Shown here: piece by piece, positions 62,312-64,000 of the stretch
Position numbering within the stretch: the stretch's first letter is position 1
Layout: every line of letters starts with the position of its first letter
From: Bradyrhizobium sp. WSM3983
GTDB lineage: Bacteria; Pseudomonadota; Alphaproteobacteria; Rhizobiales; Xanthobacteraceae
Reading direction: 5' to 3'
NCBI RefSeq assembly: GCF_000473045.1
Contig: NZ_AXAY01000007.1
Coordinates: 1 to 64,000, forward strand
DNA length: 64,000 bases
Translations under genes and position numbers: made by a program
The notes under the pieces: model-generated
Told to the model about the DNA's origin: nothing
What the model saw: the letters and a program-made list of their open reading frames with translations, nothing else
Database searches by the model: none

Positions 62312-64000
62312 TTACTCCGCGGCCTCGGCCGGCGCGATGCGGCGAGAGTGCCGCGCCTGCTCATCGTAGCTCTTCTGCCAGTCGGACGGGCCGTTCGACG
62401 GCGAGATCTGAACCGCCGTGACCTTGTATTCGGGGCAGTTGGTCGCCCAGTCCGAATAGTCGGTCGTGATGACATTGGCCTGCGTGTCCGGGTGGTGGAA
62501 CGTGGTGTAGACGACGCCGGGCGCGACGCGGTCGGTGAGCTCCGCGCGCAACGTGGTCTCCCCGGCGCGGCTCTGCAGGCGCACCCAGTCGCCGTCGCGC
62601 ACGCCGCGCAGCTCGGCGTCGTGCGGATGGATCTCGAGCCGGTCCTCGGCGTGCCAAACCACGTTCTCGGTGCGCCTTGTCTGCGCGCCGACATTGTACT
62701 GGCTGAGGATGCGACCCGTGGTGAGCAGCAGCGGGAAGCGCGGGCCGGTGCGCTCGTCGGTCGCCACATATTCGGTGACGACGAACTTGCCCTTGCCGCG
62801 GACGAATCCGCCGATATGCATCACCGGCGTGCCCTCCGGCGCCTTCTCGTTGCAGGGCCATTGCACCGAGCCGAGCTCTTCCAGCTTGGCGTAGGAGACG
62901 CCGGCGAAGGTCGGCGTCAGCGCCGCAATCTCGTCCATGATCTCCGAGGGATGGCTGTAGTTCATCTCGAGGCCCATGGCCCTGGCCAGTGCGATGGTGA
63001 CTTCCCAGTCGGCCATGCCGTTCTTCGGCGACATCACCTTGCGAACGCGCTGGATGCGGCGTTCGGCATTGGTGAAGGTGCCATCCTTCTCGAGGAAGCT
63101 CGAGCCGGGGAGGAAGACGTGGGCGTAGTTCGCGGTCTCGTTGAGGAAGAGGTCGTGGACGATGACGCATTCCATCGCCGACAGCGCCGCCACCACGTGC
63201 TTGGTGTTGGGGTCGGATTGCAGGATGTCTTCGCCCTGCACATAGAGCCCCATGAACGTGCCTTCGATGGCGGCATCGAACATGTTGGGAATGCGCAGGC
63301 CCGGCTCCGGGTTGAGCTTGACGTCCCACATCGCCTCGAACTGCTCCCGCACGGCATCGCCCGCGATATGGCGGTAGCCGGGAAGCTCGTGCGGGAACGA
63401 GCCCATATCGCAGGAGCCCTGCACGTTGTTCTGGCCGCGCAGCGGGTTCACCCCGACGCCGGGACGGCCGATATTGCCGGTCGCCATCGCCAAATTGGCG
63501 ATCGCGATCACCGTGGTTGAACCCTGGCTGTGCTCGGTGACGCCGAGCCCGTAATAGATCGCGCCATTGCCGCCGGTGGCGTAAACGCGGGCCGCTTCAC
63601 GCAACGTGTGCGGATCGACGCCGGTGAGGATGGCGGTGGCTTCCGGGCTGTGCTTGGGCTGGGCAACGAAGGCGGCCCATTCCTCGAACTCGCTCCAGTC
63701 GCAGCGCTCGCGCACGAAGGCTTCGTTGACGAGGCCTTCGGTCACGACGACATGCGCCAGCGCCGTCACGACAGCGACGTTGGTGCCAGGCATCAACGGC
63801 AGATGCAGCGCCTTCACATGCGGCGATTCCACCATCTCGGTGCGGCGCGGATCGATCACGATCAGCTTGGCCCCCTGGCGCAGCCGCTTCTTCAGGCGTG
63901 AGGCGAAGACGGGGTGAGCCGAGGCCGGATTGGCGCCGATGATCATGGCGACGTCAGTATTCTCGACCGAGTCGAAATCCTGCGTGCCGGCGGAGGTGCC
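62312..64000 (-). CDS. fdsA: Formate dehydrogenase alpha subunit, 5' part beyond the window
   Basis: The frame is open to the right edge and covers the C-terminal ~562 residues. It contains the molybdopterin-binding features DVAMIIGANPASAHPVFASR, LIVIDPRRTEMVESPHVKA, GRPGVGVNPLRGQNNVQGSC and the C-terminal dinucleotide domain with RFPLLLTTGRILSQYNVGAQ. FdsA oxidises formate to CO2 with Mo/W-bis-MGD and passes electrons through Fe-S clusters to FdsB/FdsG and NAD. The operon order fdsA-fdhD-fdsD matches fdsGBACD; fdsG and fdsB should lie to the right. Confidence 0.96.
   Translation of the reverse strand, partial: GTSAGTQDFDSVENTDVAMIIGANPASAHPVFASRLKKRLRQGAKLIVIDPRRTEMVESPHVKALHLPLMPGTNVAVVTALAHVVVTEGLVNEAFVRERCDWSEFEEWAAFVAQPKHSPEATAILTGVDPHTLREAARVYATGGNGAIYYGLGVTEHSQGSTTVIAIANLAMATGNIGRPGVGVNPLRGQNNVQGSCDMGSFPHELPGYRHIAGDAVREQFEAMWDVKLNPEPGLRIPNMFDAAIEGTFMGLYVQGEDILQSDPNTKHVVAALSAMECVIVHDLFLNETANYAHVFLPGSSFLEKDGTFTNAERRIQRVRKVMSPKNGMADWEVTIALARAMGLEMNYSHPSEIMDEIAALTPTFAGVSYAKLEELGSVQWPCNEKAPEGTPVMHIGGFVRGKGKFVVTEYVATDERTGPRFPLLLTTGRILSQYNVGAQTRRTENVVWHAEDRLEIHPHDAELRGVRDGDWVRLQSRAGETTLRAELTDRVAPGVVYTTFHHPDTQANVITTDYSDWATNCPEYKVTAVQISPSNGPSDWQKSYDEQARHSRRIAPAEAAE

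Overview
The window looks like a chromosomal segment from a GC-rich alphaproteobacterium of the Bradyrhizobium/Rhizobiales type. The evidence is a MucR/Ros regulator, a FeuP/FeuQ-like two-component pair, a system I cytochrome c maturation block (ccmI-ccmE-ccmF-ccmH), a DegP / two-component / glnE cluster, an Fds-type formate dehydrogenase operon, an AqpS-containing arsenic operon, and many intergenic palindromes of a kind I associate with Bradyrhizobium. No rRNA, tRNA, CRISPR array or complete insertion sequence was recognised. The assignment rests on gene recognition by eye, not on a search.

Layout. 1-12 kb: a decayed transposase end, class II aldolase, a GT39-like membrane glycosyltransferase, mucR, sufE, a PAS histidine kinase of DivJ/PleC type with a coupled peptidoglycan-binding protein, a brnTA toxin-antitoxin pair with a frameshifted toxin, DUF1491, DUF2336 and a lipoprotein. 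12-15 kb: a LysR regulator divergent from RidA and an aminothiazoline-carboxylate hydrolase-like gene. 15-20 kb: a tightly coupled four-gene operon (exported TPR-CHAT putative protease, exported beta-rich protein, two double-zinc-ribbon proteins). 20-28.6 kb: an accessory region with an actinobacterial-type dapD, three small hypothetical genes, a group II intron 5' fragment and two divergent arsenic operons.

28.6-45 kb: a small gene behind a terminator-like hairpin, DUF1254/DUF1214 proteins with a class A penicillin-binding protein, YcgN, a DHA2 exporter, an alpha/beta-hydrolase membrane protein, a triple-GAF histidine kinase, a ThDP enzyme, two tiny membrane proteins, about 1 kb of dispersed repeats, a solitary Flp pilin and Ku. 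45-64 kb: mostly core functions, namely feuPQ-like genes, a conserved unknown, cytochrome c maturation, degP, a second two-component system, glnE, and convergently the fdsA-fdhD-fdsD genes, with fdsA running off the right end.

How genes work together. The arsenic region pairs two unrelated arsenate reductases with an aquaglyceroporin exit and, divergently, a flavin monooxygenase with two MFS exporters. A 16-base motif upstream of both arsR2 and arsO suggests a shared operator. The best candidate for an undescribed system is the CHAT operon at 14960-19810: its start/stop overlaps imply one functional unit with periplasmic and membrane/cytosolic parts. The brnTA locus, where a one-base change fuses toxin and antitoxin in frame, is the clearest genetic oddity.
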